From JBCBDX01 sp039815825 (lineage in GTDB: Bacteria > Pseudomonadota > Alphaproteobacteria > Rhizobiales > Rhizobiaceae), in the NCBI GenBank assembly GCA_039815825.1, contig JBCBYO010000003.1:62001-126000 (forward strand): 64,000 nt of DNA, given 5' to 3'. The notes below the pieces were generated by a model. It ran no database searches. It was not told where the DNA came from and was given only the letters and a program-made list of their open reading frames with translations. Made by a program: the position numbers and the translations under genes. Shown here piece after piece: positions 40,696-49,871 of the stretch. Every line of letters starts with the position of its first letter. The stretch's first letter is position 1.

Positions 40696-41766
40696 ATGTC
40701 GACACCGCAGCCGGTGAAGGAGTACGAAAAAGTACTCGAAGGTGCCGCTGAAAGCGTTGCCGAATTCGAGGATAATCGAAAAGGTTTTATCGGGCGCTTT
40801 CAGCACATTTTACACGTCAATCCTGCTGCGGTACCGCTGATTGTTTTGGTCACTTCGATCATCATTTTCGGAATGTTGATCGGCCAACGCTTCTTTTCAC
40901 CCTTCGCGATGACGCTGATACTGCAACAGGTGCAAATTGTCGGCATTGTCGCTGCAGCACAAAGTCTTGTCATCTTGACGGCCGGCATTGATTTGAGTGT
41001 CGGGGCGATCATGGTTTTGTCGTCTGTTGTAATGGGCCAGTTTGCGTTCCGATATGGCATGCCGGTGGAAATCGCGATTATGTGCGGCCTTGCCGTTGGA
41101 ATGATTTGCGGCGCGATAAACGGTTGGCTGGTGGCCTACATGAAATTGCCGCCCTTCATCGTCACGCTCGGCACTTGGCAAATCGTGCTTGCAACCAATT
41201 TTCTCTACTCGGCAAATGAAACTATCCGCAGCGCCGATATTGAAGATCAGGCGCCATTGCTGCAGATATTTGGTACAAAATTTCAGATTGGTGGCGCCAC
41301 GCTGACCCTCGGCGTGATCTTTATGCTGGTTTTGATCGTGACGCTTGCCTACGCGCTAAAACAAACAGCATGGGGGCGCCATGTTTATGCCGTTGGGGAT
41401 GATCCGGAAGCAGCTGAACTATCGGGCGTGAACGTCAAAGGTACGTTGATGTCGGTGTACCTATTGTCTGGGCTGATCTGCGCGATTGCCGGATGGGCAA
41501 TGATTGGGCGGATCGGCTCCATCTCGCCAACCGTAGGTCAATTGGCCAACATCGAAAGCATAACTGCGGTGGTGATCGGCGGCATATCCTTGTTCGGCGG
41601 GCGCGGTTCTATCCTGGGCGCACTCTTTGGAGCCTTGATTGTCGGCGTCTTTACACTTGGTTTGAGGCTCTTGGGCGCTGATGCGCAGTGGACCTTTTTA
41701 CTTATCGGCGTTCTCATTATCGCGGCGGTCGCTGTCGACCAGTGGATCAGAAAGGTAGCGTCATAA
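40696..41766 (+). CDS. frcC: Fructose ABC transporter permease
   Basis: 356-residue inner-membrane permease of the RbsC type with about nine helices. Signatures: LVILTAGIDLSVGAIMVLSS (the GIDLSVG motif), LGTWQIVLATNFLYS, WGRHVYAVGDDPEAAELSGV with the ATPase-contact loop, and TAVVIGGISLFGGRGSILGA. A hydrophilic head of about 45 residues precedes the first helix, as in rhizobial FrcC. GGGAGG precedes the ATG. The stop codon overlaps frcA (TAATG). Confidence 0.93.
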   Translation: MSTPQPVKEYEKVLEGAAESVAEFEDNRKGFIGRFQHILHVNPAAVPLIVLVTSIIIFGMLIGQRFFSPFAMTLILQQVQIVGIVAAAQSLVILTAGIDLSVGAIMVLSSVVMGQFAFRYGMPVEIAIMCGLAVGMICGAINGWLVAYMKLPPFIVTLGTWQIVLATNFLYSANETIRSADIEDQAPLLQIFGTKFQIGGATLTLGVIFMLVLIVTLAYALKQTAWGRHVYAVGDDPEAAELSGVNVKGTLMSVYLLSGLICAIAGWAMIGRIGSISPTVGQLANIESITAVVIGGISLFGGRGSILGALFGALIVGVFTLGLRLLGADAQWTFLLIGVLIIAAVAVDQWIRKVAS

Positions 41767-42551
41767 TGTCAGACAACACACCCATTGTGGAAGCGCGTGG
41801 CCTTGTTAAACGCTATGGACATGTCACCGCCATAGACCACTCCGACTTTGAGCTGCGACAAGGGGAAATTCTCGCTGTCATCGGGGACAATGGCGCTGGA
41901 AAAACCTCCATTGTGAAGGCAATCTGCGGCGCTGTTACACCTGACGAAGGCGAGATATTGATCGAGGGCAAACCGGTTAACTTCAGTTCACCGATGGATG
42001 CTCGAAACATGGGTATCGAGATCGTCTATCAAACGCTTGCAATGTCGCCGGCCCTTTCCATCGCAGACAACATGTTTATGGGTCGCGAACTGCGCAAACC
42101 CGGGTTCATGGGCAAGTATCTTCGCCAGCTTGATCGACGGGCCATGGAAACATTTGCCCGTGACAAGCTTACCGAACTCGGTCTGATGACCGTTCAATCG
42201 ATCACGCAAGCAGTTGAGACGCTTTCAGGTGGACAACGACAAGGCGTCGCTGTGGCGCGAGCTGCAGCTTTTGCCACAAAGTTCATCATTATGGACGAGC
42301 CGACCGCAGCCTTGGGCGTCAAAGAAAGTCGGCGTGTGCTCGAACTCATACTTGACGTGAAGGCACGCGGGATTCCGATCATTTTGATCAGCCACAACAT
42401 GCCCCACGTCTTTGAAGTCGCTGATCGCATTCATATCCATAGGCTCGGCAAACGGCTGACGACCATTAATCCGAAAGACTATTCGATGTCCGACGCAGTT
42501 GCATTCATGACCGGCGCCAAGGAACCTGACCCGGCAATGCAAGCAGCATGA
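41766..42551 (+). CDS. frcA: Fructose ABC transporter ATP-binding protein
   Basis: 261 residues, a single ABC domain: Walker A AVIGDNGAGKTSIVKAICG, Q-loop EIVYQTLAMSPALS, signature LSGGQRQGVAVARAAAFATK, Walker B FIIMDEPTAALGVKESRR and switch histidine LISHNMPHVFEVADR. Unlike RbsA it has only one nucleotide domain, so it acts as a dimer. ATG 41766 overlaps the frcC stop by one base, showing coupling. frcK follows after 16 bases. Confidence 0.94.
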   Translation: MSDNTPIVEARGLVKRYGHVTAIDHSDFELRQGEILAVIGDNGAGKTSIVKAICGAVTPDEGEILIEGKPVNFSSPMDARNMGIEIVYQTLAMSPALSIADNMFMGRELRKPGFMGKYLRQLDRRAMETFARDKLTELGLMTVQSITQAVETLSGGQRQGVAVARAAAFATKFIIMDEPTAALGVKESRRVLELILDVKARGIPIILISHNMPHVFEVADRIHIHRLGKRLTTINPKDYSMSDAVAFMTGAKEPDPAMQAA

Positions 42552-42567
42552 GACGACACTTAGAACC

Positions 42568-43200
42568 ATGACCCAAGCCAATCCTGGTCATGTTCAGGCG
42601 ATTGTGACGGCAATCACCGCGCATAGCACTCCGTTGCGTGTCATTGCCGCTATCGCCGGTCAACCAGCCTCAGGGAAGTCGACGCTTGCTGCTGCAGTTG
42701 TGAGCAGATTGAATGCCAGCAAGCCCGGCGCAGCTGCGCTTGTGCCAATGGATGGTTTTCACCTTGATAATAGTATTCTTGAGGAGAGAGGATTACGCGC
42801 TCGAAAAGGCGCGCCGCAAACCTTCGACGTCCACGGGCTTATTGCAACCATAGAGCGGCTTCGCGCCAATGAAGAAGACGTCTATGTGCCGGTTTTTGAT
42901 CGTGAAAGAGATATTGCCATTGCAAATGCCAGATGTGTTCCGTCGAGCTGTCCGATTGTCGTTGTGGAAGGCAACTATCTTCTGTTGGACGAACCGCCAT
43001 GGTCGCGGTTGGGTTCGTTGTTTGACCTGACAGTCCGACTGCATTCCGACATCAATCTCCTGAAAGAAAGACTCATTCGCCGATGGCTGGACAATGGTTT
43101 GGCTGAAAACGATGCTTGGACGCGCACAAAATCCAACGATTTGCCCAACGCCTTGCTCGTCTCGGAAAACAGCGCGCCGGCGCAGATCAATTTGGAATAG
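42568..43200 (+). CDS. frcK: FrcK, P-loop kinase of the fructose operon
   Basis: 210 residues related to PRK/pantothenate-kinase-type P-loop kinases: Walker A AAIAGQPASGKSTLAAAVV, the DGFHLDNSIL motif, RKGAPQTFDVHGL, PVFDRERDIA and VVVEGNYLLLDEPPW. In Sinorhizobium the homolog ends the frcBCAK operon and is called a fructose transport kinase; its true substrate has not been settled. The C terminus overlaps the AraC remnant on the other strand by about 14 bases. Confidence 0.88.
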   Translation: MTQANPGHVQAIVTAITAHSTPLRVIAAIAGQPASGKSTLAAAVVSRLNASKPGAAALVPMDGFHLDNSILEERGLRARKGAPQTFDVHGLIATIERLRANEEDVYVPVFDRERDIAIANARCVPSSCPIVVVEGNYLLLDEPPWSRLGSLFDLTVRLHSDINLLKERLIRRWLDNGLAENDAWTRTKSNDLPNALLVSENSAPAQINLE

Positions 43201-43809
43201 CGAGCGACCGATCAGAGTCATTTTCCGTCTCTTGGAACGGGTCACGCATATATTGTTGGCGATAACCAAGCGGGGTTGTGTTCAGCTGCTGTCTAAATAG
43301 TCGATAGAAGTAACTGACATTTTCAAAGCCGCAGTTTTCGATGATCAACTCAATGGGTTGTTCGGTGCTTCGCAAAAGTTTTGCAGCGTCATCGATACCA
43401 ATTCGGTTCACATATTCAGACGGAGTAGAACCAGTTACCGTTTTGCACGTTCTGCACACATGTTCGTGGTTTCGGCCTGCCGCCTCAATCAAGCCGGTCC
43501 TCCGCGACGAAACACTTCTGGCGAAAGGGCAGCACTACAGGCTTCGGCAAACCAGCGGGGCGTCGCAGCGTCAACACCGCTTGATGCGTGAGCGACGCGA
43601 TGCATAAGCGATAAAAAGAACTCTTCAATTCTGGCCAGCGTTCGATCGGCGGTTTGAAGCTGCTCTGACATGGCAACAGCTCGGGCAAAGCGTGCGGGCC
43701 CTAATGTGTGCCGCTTTGGCATTTCGTGTGCTGAGTCGAAAAATCGGCCATTGATCGTGTCACCATAACGCGATGCCAAATGCGCCGCGCATTCCGTTTC
43801 AGGGGCGCG
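43187..43809 (-). pseudogene. AraC-family (ChbR-like) regulator remnant, N-terminally truncated and frameshifted
   Basis: The 3' frame (43187-43492) encodes a full AraC helix-turn-helix domain: GRNHEHVCRTCKTVTGSTPS, EYVNRIGIDDAAKLLRST and ENVSYFYRLFRQQLNTTPLG. The 5' frame (43489-43809) encodes the matching upstream part: HTLGPARFARAVAM and WFAEACSAALSPEVFRRG. The two are in different frames and join at about 43491 if one base is missing in CCGGCTTG. The 5' frame meets an in-frame stop at 43810-43812 before any N-terminal cupin domain, so about half of the sensor domain is gone. It is therefore a remnant between frcK and idnD rather than a working regulator. Confidence 0.8.
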
Positions 43810-43824
43810 TTAGACTGACGATTT

Positions 43825-44862
43825 TCAATGCTTGTCGAACTGAATTTGCGCTTTCATGGAGGAAAGACGATCGCTCGCGGTTTCAAACGCTTTCACCGCA
43901 TCTGCCAATTTATAGCTATGCGAAATCAATGGCTTAACGTCGATGGCGCCGGACTGCATTTTCTCAACAGCGACCGCAAATTCTTCGTGAAATCTAAACG
44001 AACCGCGCAGATCGAGTTCCTTTGCGGTGATCTGCATCATCGGCAGTTCCATGTCGCCTCCGAGGCCAAGCTGCACAATTACGCCGCGAGGACGCAGTGC
44101 GGCAATTCCGGCGCGTAGCGCGGGAGCGGCACCTGAGCATTCAAACAACGCATCGAATGTGCCCTTACCTTCCGCGTAGCTTGTCAGCGCATCCTGTTCT
44201 CTGGAAACGTTGATCACACGATCCGCGCCAATCGAAGTTGCAAATGCCAGCGGTTCATCGGCCAGGTCTGTTATCACGATTTCACTGGCACCGGCATCAC
44301 GCGCGGCTAACACGCAAAGGTTTCCGATCGGACCCGCACCAGTAATTAGGACCCGTTTTCCAACTAAGTCGCCCGCTCTCTTGGCAGCATGCAGGCACAC
44401 CGAAAGCGGCTCTGCCATCGCAGCCTCGCCCGCAGTCAAACCGTCTGCGACAACACACTGGCTTGCGTCTGCAACCAATTGCTCGCGAAACGCTCCCTGA
44501 ATGTGCGGGAAAGGCATCGCCGATCCGTAGAACCGCATATTCAAACAGTGATTGTGCAGACCTTTTTGGCAATATTCGCACGCGCCACAGGGCCTTGAAG
44601 GCGACACGGCAACAAGGTCTCCGACCGACAGGCCGTCGACGCCCTCGCCCAATTCTTCAATACGACCCGCGACTTCATGGCCAAGGATCATTGGCTCTCG
44701 TAGCCGGATAGCGCCAAATCCCCCATGATTGTAATAATGGAGGTCTGATCCGCATATACCGCCGGCCGATAAACGTACCCGCACCTGGCCGGCAAGAACC
44801 GGTTCCACCTCGCATTGCTCAATGCGTAAGTCTTTTGCGTTATGTATAATCAGCGCTTTCAA
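43825..44862 (-). CDS. idnD: L-idonate 5-dehydrogenase
   Basis: 345-residue zinc medium-chain dehydrogenase. Catalytic zinc: AGGICGSDLHYYNHGGFGAI and LGHEVAGRIEELGEG. The structural zinc loop is intact (SPSRPCGACEYCQKGLHNHC), followed by NMRFYGSAMPFPHIQGAFRE, which is characteristic of L-idonate 5-dehydrogenases. NAD site: VLITGAGPIGNLCVLAARDA. It oxidises L-idonate to 5-ketogluconate. It is divergent from idnO, whose product takes the next step, and an operator-like dyad sits between the two. Confidence 0.9.
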   Translation of the reverse strand: MKALIIHNAKDLRIEQCEVEPVLAGQVRVRLSAGGICGSDLHYYNHGGFGAIRLREPMILGHEVAGRIEELGEGVDGLSVGDLVAVSPSRPCGACEYCQKGLHNHCLNMRFYGSAMPFPHIQGAFREQLVADASQCVVADGLTAGEAAMAEPLSVCLHAAKRAGDLVGKRVLITGAGPIGNLCVLAARDAGASEIVITDLADEPLAFATSIGADRVINVSREQDALTSYAEGKGTFDALFECSGAAPALRAGIAALRPRGVIVQLGLGGDMELPMMQITAKELDLRGSFRFHEEFAVAVEKMQSGAIDVKPLISHSYKLADAVKAFETASDRLSSMKAQIQFDKH

Positions 44863-44929
44863 TCCGACCTCCCTCGTGCAGCGTTAGTCCGCTTTTCAGC
44901 ATACGGTTTTCGCTTGGTGCAGCTTGTAA

Positions 44930-44945
44930 ATGTTATCGTTAACAT
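44930..44945. promoter_or_regulatory. LacI/GntR-type operator between idnD and idnO
   Basis: ATGTTA and TAACAT flank TCGT. The site lies 67 bases before idnD and 47 before idnO. It has the same AYGTTA-N4-TAACRT pattern as the operator at 53450 next to two lacI genes, and resembles the E. coli gluconate-repressor site. Confidence 0.7.
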
Positions 44946-44992
44946 GTATGCGTTGCAAGGACACAGAGACGAATTTTGAGGAGGAATTATTC

Positions 44993-45745
44993 ATGACCTT
45001 GTTCAACTTGGCTGGCCAGACCGCTTTGGTCACCGGCTCGTCTCAAGGGATCGGTTTGGCATTGGCAAAAGGGCTCTCAACTGCCGGAGCCAACGTGATC
45101 TTAAATGGCCGTGATGAGACAAAATTGCAGGCGGCAGCGGAAGCATTTGACGCGCCATGCAATATGATTGCCTTCGATGTGACTGATCATGACGCGGTTC
45201 TTCAAGCCGTCGACCAGTATGAGGCGCAAAGCGGCGCCATCGACATTCTCATCAACAATGCCGGAATGCAGCACCGTGCCCCGCTTGAAGAATTCCCGGC
45301 CGATGCGTTCGAGCGTTTGTTGCAAACAAATATCGCTTCGGTTTTCCATGTCGGCCAAGCTGTTGCGCGCCACATGATCAAACGCGGAAATGGAAAGATC
45401 ATTAACATCGCATCCGTCCAGTCTTCGCTCGCGCGCCCTTCCATCGCACCCTACACTGCCACCAAAGGTGCGGTGGCTAATCTGACAAAGGGAATGGCGA
45501 CCGATTGGGCGAAACACGGATTGCAATGCAACGCGATCGCACCAGGCTACTTTGACACGCCGCTTAACGCCGCGCTCGTCGCTGACCCTGAATTCTCCGC
45601 TTGGCTTGAAAAGCGCACACCTGCTGGTCGCTGGGGCAAGGTTGAAGAATTGCAGGGCGCGTGTATTTTCCTCGCCTCTTCTGCGTCCAGTTTTGTCAAC
45701 GGCCAAACGATCTACGTCGATGGCGGTATTACGGCGTCTCTCTAA
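44993..45745 (+). CDS. idnO: Gluconate 5-dehydrogenase (5-ketogluconate reductase)
   Basis: 250-residue short-chain dehydrogenase: NADP site ALVTGSSQGIGLALAKGLST, ILINNAGMQHRAPLEEFPAD, catalytic serine in INIASVQSSLARPSIAPYTA, Y-x3-K in YTATKGAVANLTKGMATDWA, and DTPLNAALVADPEFSAWLEK with RTPAGRWGKVEELQGA, diagnostic for IdnO. It reduces 5-ketogluconate to D-gluconate. GAGGAGG lies before ATG 44993. Its stop overlaps the gluconokinase start (TAATG). Confidence 0.92.
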   Translation: MTLFNLAGQTALVTGSSQGIGLALAKGLSTAGANVILNGRDETKLQAAAEAFDAPCNMIAFDVTDHDAVLQAVDQYEAQSGAIDILINNAGMQHRAPLEEFPADAFERLLQTNIASVFHVGQAVARHMIKRGNGKIINIASVQSSLARPSIAPYTATKGAVANLTKGMATDWAKHGLQCNAIAPGYFDTPLNAALVADPEFSAWLEKRTPAGRWGKVEELQGACIFLASSASSFVNGQTIYVDGGITASL

Positions 45746-46236
45746 TGACTGAAAAATATGTCATCATGGGCGTTGCTGGCAGTGGCAAATCAAGTGTTGG
45801 CGAGGCACTGAAGACTGCACTTGGCTGGAACTATGTCGATGGTGATCACCTTCACCCGCGTGAAAACATCATCAAAATGGAACGCGGCATTGCACTAACC
45901 GATGAAGATCGTGCGCCATGGCTAAAGCTGGTTGGGCAAACGCTTAACGCACATGATGGGCCCATCTCCGTCGGATGTTCGGCGCTTAAGCGCAGCTATC
46001 GTGACATCATTCGTCAAGCAGCTGCGACAGATGTTTGTTTCATTCACTTAGCCGGAACGCGCGCTCTTATTGAAAGTCGAATGGCTGCGCGCAAGGGCCA
46101 TTTCATGCCTCTTACTCTCCTGACCAGCCAGTTTGAAGCATTGGAACCGCCCAGTGGCGAAACAGCTATTACCGTCGATATATCAGGTGATCTGGATGAC
46201 ATCGTCAATCAAATCAGAAACGCACTATCCGCCTAG
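45745..46236 (+). CDS. idnK: Gluconokinase
   Basis: 163 residues, thermosensitive-type gluconokinase fold: P-loop VIMGVAGSGKSSVGEALKTA, WNYVDGDHLHPRENIIKMER, GIALTDEDRAPWLKLVG and SVGCSALKRSYRDIIR. It phosphorylates D-gluconate to 6-phosphogluconate for the Entner-Doudoroff or pentose phosphate route. With IdnD and IdnO it completes L-idonate breakdown. It overlaps idnO by one base and the convergent isomerase gene by four bases. Confidence 0.93.
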   Translation: MTEKYVIMGVAGSGKSSVGEALKTALGWNYVDGDHLHPRENIIKMERGIALTDEDRAPWLKLVGQTLNAHDGPISVGCSALKRSYRDIIRQAAATDVCFIHLAGTRALIESRMAARKGHFMPLTLLTSQFEALEPPSGETAITVDISGDLDDIVNQIRNALSA

Positions 46237-47000
46237 GCGCGCCGGTAGTTCTTAAGCCAAGTCAGCCCTTCTTCGACCGTTTCGCCACGCGGCTTGTACT
46301 CCGCACCCAGATGACCATCATAACCTGCGTCAGATAATACATTAAATAGGTAGGGATAATTCAGCTCGCCAACATCAGGCTCGCCCCGGTCATGGATCGC
46401 AGCGAATTGTATGTGTCCAATCATGTCAATATTGTCTCGGATCGTCTTCTCAAGATCACCGTGCACAATCTGCATGTGGAAGAAGTCGTACATGACCTTG
46501 AGATTTGGCGCGCCGACAGCCTGGATAGTTTCCAATGCCTGATCTAGGCGCCAGCAATGGTAGTTTGCGACAGCCCTCGGGTTTAACGGTTCAATGACGA
46601 GCATAAGCCCGTGAACAGCAGCCCGCTCACAGGCATATGAGAGGTTTTCGCGATAGGTTGCCTCCGCTTCATCGGACCTGCCGGTTAGGCCTGCAACAAC
46701 ATTTATATGGCGCGCATTGATCGCAACGGCGTAGTCGATGGCCTGATCGATAAGCACGCGCGCTGCCCGTTGCTGCCCTGGAACAGCCGCCAAACCAAAA
46801 TTACCCTCAGGCCCTAACGCCGTGTTGATGCCCAGCATGCGCAGCTTGGTCTCGGCCAACACCGCCGCGATCTCATCTGCAGGATCGTCGTAAGGAAAAT
46901 GACACTCCACCGCGTCAAAACCTGCAGCCGCTGCGGCACGGATGCGGTCTGCCAATGGTCGGTCGATCCAAAGAAAACCCAGATTTGCCGAGAAGTTCAT
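46233..47000 (-). CDS. Hydroxypyruvate isomerase-like TIM-barrel protein
   Basis: 255 residues of the Hyi/OtnI sugar-isomerase family: SANLGFLWIDRPLADRIRAA, AGFDAVECHFPYDDP, NINTALGPEG-like GINTALGPEGNFGLAAVPGQ, MLVIEPLNPRAVANYHCWRL and the metal-site LKVMYDFFHMQIVHGDLEKT, ending GAEYKPRGETVEEGLTWL. The conserved glutamates, aspartate and histidine of the metal site are present. Family members isomerise hydroxypyruvate or 2-oxotetronate phosphates. It is the last gene of the leftward ABC operon; a role in sugar-acid catabolism is inferred from that position. Confidence 0.85.
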   Translation of the reverse strand: MNFSANLGFLWIDRPLADRIRAAAAAGFDAVECHFPYDDPADEIAAVLAETKLRMLGINTALGPEGNFGLAAVPGQQRAARVLIDQAIDYAVAINARHINVVAGLTGRSDEAEATYRENLSYACERAAVHGLMLVIEPLNPRAVANYHCWRLDQALETIQAVGAPNLKVMYDFFHMQIVHGDLEKTIRDNIDMIGHIQFAAIHDRGEPDVGELNYPYLFNVLSDAGYDGHLGAEYKPRGETVEEGLTWLKNYRRA

Positions 47001-47014
47001 CACATCATGAGACC

Positions 47015-48181
47015 TTAGAGGAAACGGATATAGTTCGGTGCGGGCAAGTCGAAGGTCTGGCCCGTCGCGGTGATGAAACCCGTTTCAACATCACGGCTGA
47101 AGAGTGTCAAATTGGATGAATCCTGGTTCGCCACAATGACCGCCTTACCGCATGGGGTAATGGCAAAGTGGCGTGGAAACTTGCCACCTGTCGGCACAAC
47201 ATCGATGCGCTCCAACTGGCCATCGTCCAGCACTTTGAAAATGGCCAACGAATTGTCACCGCGGTTCGAGACGTAAAGGAAACGCGCGTCCGGCGAGAGC
47301 TTGATCTCCGAAACGTATGAAACCTGATCGCGGTTCTCGAGTGTCGACACATATTGGATCGGAACCAGGCGCTCCTTGGAAACTTCAGGCTCGCTCCCAT
47401 CGAGCTTTGCAACACAGACCGTGTTGAACAACTCGTTTGAGACGTAACAAATATCCATCGTCGGATGCATAGCCATATGGCGCGGACCAGAACCGGCCTC
47501 AAAAGGTATTATTGTGTCGTGCGTCAGTTTTTTGGTTTCCGGATCATAGCCATATTGGAAAACGGCGTTTTCTCCGAGGTCGGGAATAAACACCCAATCA
47601 CCCCAGAAATGCGCGCAGTGAGCGTGTGGCCCCACCTGCCGGTTTTCCCAATGATCTTCGCGATATTCAACTTGCCGCCATTGACCCGGTTTGCGGTGCA
47701 GTTGCTTGAAGCTTTGGATCGTTTCTCCAAGATTACCATCAGCATCCACATCGCAAACATCGATAATCGCATCCCAATAGTTGATCACGATAGCCGCATC
47801 TTTTTGGGGGGACAGCGCCAAATAACAGGTGGATTTTCCGGACGCGCAGTAGGTGCCCTTCTCCGCCAGTTCCTTGTTTTCACCTACTTCATACTGGACG
47901 ACCATGCCGGTACTTTTGATCGTTTCAACAATCGCATAGAGCATAGTGCTATTTGGATGCGGGATCAGCACAGCGGGATTAAGTACTTGGGTTGCCGTTA
48001 ACTCCGACACGCTTCCATCTTTAGCCATGTGAGCTGTGTGAATTCCGGTTCCCTCGGTTGGCGCGTACGGTTGGTGCGCCAAGACAGACTGGTCCGAATA
48101 GGTCCCGACAAAAAATGTGTACTCACGATCCAATTCAATTTTGCTCGCCTGTTCGGTGCGTTCCATAACGTCATCAAGCAT
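47015..48181 (-). CDS. Lactonase-family beta-propeller protein (6-phosphogluconolactonase-like)
   Basis: 388 residues with seven-bladed propeller repeats: YTFFVGTYSDQS, ATQVLNPAVLIPHPNSTMLY, HAHCAHFWGDWVFIPDLGEN, EAGSGPRHMAMHPTMDICYV, SEIKLSPDARFLYVSNRGDN and PRHFAITPCGKAVIVANQDS. This matches the Pgl/YbhE lactonase family (PF10282). No signal peptide is seen, so it is probably cytoplasmic and opens a sugar lactone made by the SDR encoded upstream. ATG 48181 is preferred over TTG 48202 because AGAGG lies eight bases before it. Confidence 0.88.
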   Translation of the reverse strand: MLDDVMERTEQASKIELDREYTFFVGTYSDQSVLAHQPYAPTEGTGIHTAHMAKDGSVSELTATQVLNPAVLIPHPNSTMLYAIVETIKSTGMVVQYEVGENKELAEKGTYCASGKSTCYLALSPQKDAAIVINYWDAIIDVCDVDADGNLGETIQSFKQLHRKPGQWRQVEYREDHWENRQVGPHAHCAHFWGDWVFIPDLGENAVFQYGYDPETKKLTHDTIIPFEAGSGPRHMAMHPTMDICYVSNELFNTVCVAKLDGSEPEVSKERLVPIQYVSTLENRDQVSYVSEIKLSPDARFLYVSNRGDNSLAIFKVLDDGQLERIDVVPTGGKFPRHFAITPCGKAVIVANQDSSNLTLFSRDVETGFITATGQTFDLPAPNYIRFL

Positions 48182-48185
48182 AAGA

Positions 48186-48923
48186 TTATCCTCTCCCGAC
48201 AAATGGCATCCCGTTCGCCATCACATTGATATTTAAAACATTCACGTCATTTGGCAGACCTGCCATGTACACGATGGCATCGCACACTGGCTCTACACCG
48301 ATGACAGGTTCTGCTTTTTTCGATCCATCAGGCTGCAACACGCCTTCGGCCATGGCGTCGCCCATCGATGATGAAATATTTCCAAGGTCGATCTGACCGC
48401 AACAGATGTTGTAACGGCGCCCATCTAGTGCGAGCGATTTTGTCAGACCGGTAATGGCGTGCTTGCTGGTTGTGTAAGGCGCAGAAAACAGCCTCGGTGT
48501 AGTCGCCGATACAGAGCCATTGTTGATGATGCGCCCACCGTTTTCCTGTTTGCGCATTTGGCCGAAAGCCGCTCGTGCGCAGTAAAACGCGCCATTGACG
48601 TTGATCGAAATCAGCTTGTCCCAGATATCGGTGTCTAGTTCATCGCAAGGAACCGCTGGGGCGGCGATCCCGGCATTGTTGAACAAAAGATCCACACTTC
48701 CGAAGGTCTTGGCAGCTGTTGCGAACAATTTGTCGACATCGGCTACATTGCTAACGTCGCATGTAACCGCAAGACCAGGTGTCTCAAGCGCTCCAACCGT
48801 TTCATCGAGGCTTGCCTGTGTTCGACCTGCGACAACGCATGTCCAACCGGCTTTGCTCAGTGCAATGGCGACAGCTCTGCCAATGCCCCCGCCGCCGCCT
48901 GTGACAACCGCAACCTTACCCAT
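48186..48923 (-). CDS. SDR-family oxidoreductase
   Basis: 245-residue short-chain dehydrogenase: VAVVTGGGGGIGRAVAIALS, LLFNNAGIAAPAVPCDELDT, catalytic serine in INNGSVSATTPRLFSAPYTT and Y-x3-K in YTTSKHAITGLTKSLALDG. The C terminus (VLNINVMANGMPFVGRG) departs from the usual VDGG ending. It lies between the permease and lactonase genes with gaps of 12 and 4 bases. A sugar or polyol oxidation that feeds the lactonase is plausible; the substrate is unknown. Confidence 0.85.
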   Translation of the reverse strand: MGKVAVVTGGGGGIGRAVAIALSKAGWTCVVAGRTQASLDETVGALETPGLAVTCDVSNVADVDKLFATAAKTFGSVDLLFNNAGIAAPAVPCDELDTDIWDKLISINVNGAFYCARAAFGQMRKQENGGRIINNGSVSATTPRLFSAPYTTSKHAITGLTKSLALDGRRYNICCGQIDLGNISSSMGDAMAEGVLQPDGSKKAEPVIGVEPVCDAIVYMAGLPNDVNVLNINVMANGMPFVGRG

Positions 48924-48935
48924 TACAAACTCCTA

Positions 48936-49871
48936 TTATCCCTTCACCGCCCCGGCCGTCATGCCGGAGATGATTTGCCGTGATGCAAAAAGGGTGAAAA
49001 TGAGTGGCGGGATCGACAGGAGCATTCCCGTTGCGAAGATCACACCCCACTCAACATTGAACTCGCTCATATTGTTGACGATCAGGATCGGCACAGTCTT
49101 CGTGTCGCGGTCCGATAAAGCAGATGCCAGCAGGTACTCATTCCAAGCAATTCGGAAGGTAAAGATTGCAGCGGCCGCCAGGCCTGGCTGTATCAGCGGC
49201 AGCACAATGCGGAAGAAAACCTGGAAAGGTCCGGCCCCGTCAACACGCGCGCTTTCTTCAAGCGACCGCGGAACCTGTACAATGAAGCTCTGCAAAATCC
49301 AGATAACGAACGGTAGGTTCATTGCCACGTAAATCAGGATGATGCCCGAGTGGGTACCCGCTAAGCAGACATCTCCGCGTCCACCGAACGTTTCGCGTAT
49401 CCAGCCGCCGATCAGGCCGTCGCGATCAAGACAAAATTCATTGTTCCAGAGCCCGAAGACTGGAACCAGAAGCACAGCTGGCGGCACCATGCGGACCATC
49501 AACGTGCTCAATGAGATTGTGTCGCGTCCCATGAAACGAAAGCGCACGAGGGCATAGGCAGCCATGCAACCGATCACCAGGGTCAGTGCTGTCGAAATGA
49601 GCGCAATGATGAGTGAGTTGATAAACGCACCGCCGAACTTCAGCGCACAAAAATCGAGATGATCCGGCTCGTACCAAAGGATATCGCAAAGCGCGGTTTC
49701 GTAGTTTTGGATAGTTGGCAGAAACAGAAGTCCGGTAGTCCCGCCAATGATGTCAACGTCGAGCTTGAAGCTATTGACGAAAATCAAGAGGACCGGCCCG
49801 ACCGCCATGAACACGAGCATGGCGATCAGAACATAGAAGGTCGGATTTTGCTTGTCGTATGACTGATCCAT
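48936..49871 (-). CDS. Carbohydrate ABC transporter permease, MalG type
   Basis: 311 residues, six helices. N-terminal helix FYVLIAMLVFMAVGPVLLIF, a periplasmic loop with CDILWYEPDHLDFCALKFGG, and the EAA loop QVPRSLEESARVDGAGPFQV followed by FFRIVLPLIQPGLAAAAIFT. An extra 45-residue loop (NNEFCLDRDGLIGGWIRETF) with two cysteines interrupts the usual spacing. The ATG follows directly after the stop of the other permease gene (TAAATG) and GAGGAGG lies upstream, so the two subunits are coupled. Confidence 0.9.
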   Translation of the reverse strand: MDQSYDKQNPTFYVLIAMLVFMAVGPVLLIFVNSFKLDVDIIGGTTGLLFLPTIQNYETALCDILWYEPDHLDFCALKFGGAFINSLIIALISTALTLVIGCMAAYALVRFRFMGRDTISLSTLMVRMVPPAVLLVPVFGLWNNEFCLDRDGLIGGWIRETFGGRGDVCLAGTHSGIILIYVAMNLPFVIWILQSFIVQVPRSLEESARVDGAGPFQVFFRIVLPLIQPGLAAAAIFTFRIAWNEYLLASALSDRDTKTVPILIVNNMSEFNVEWGVIFATGMLLSIPPLIFTLFASRQIISGMTAGAVKG

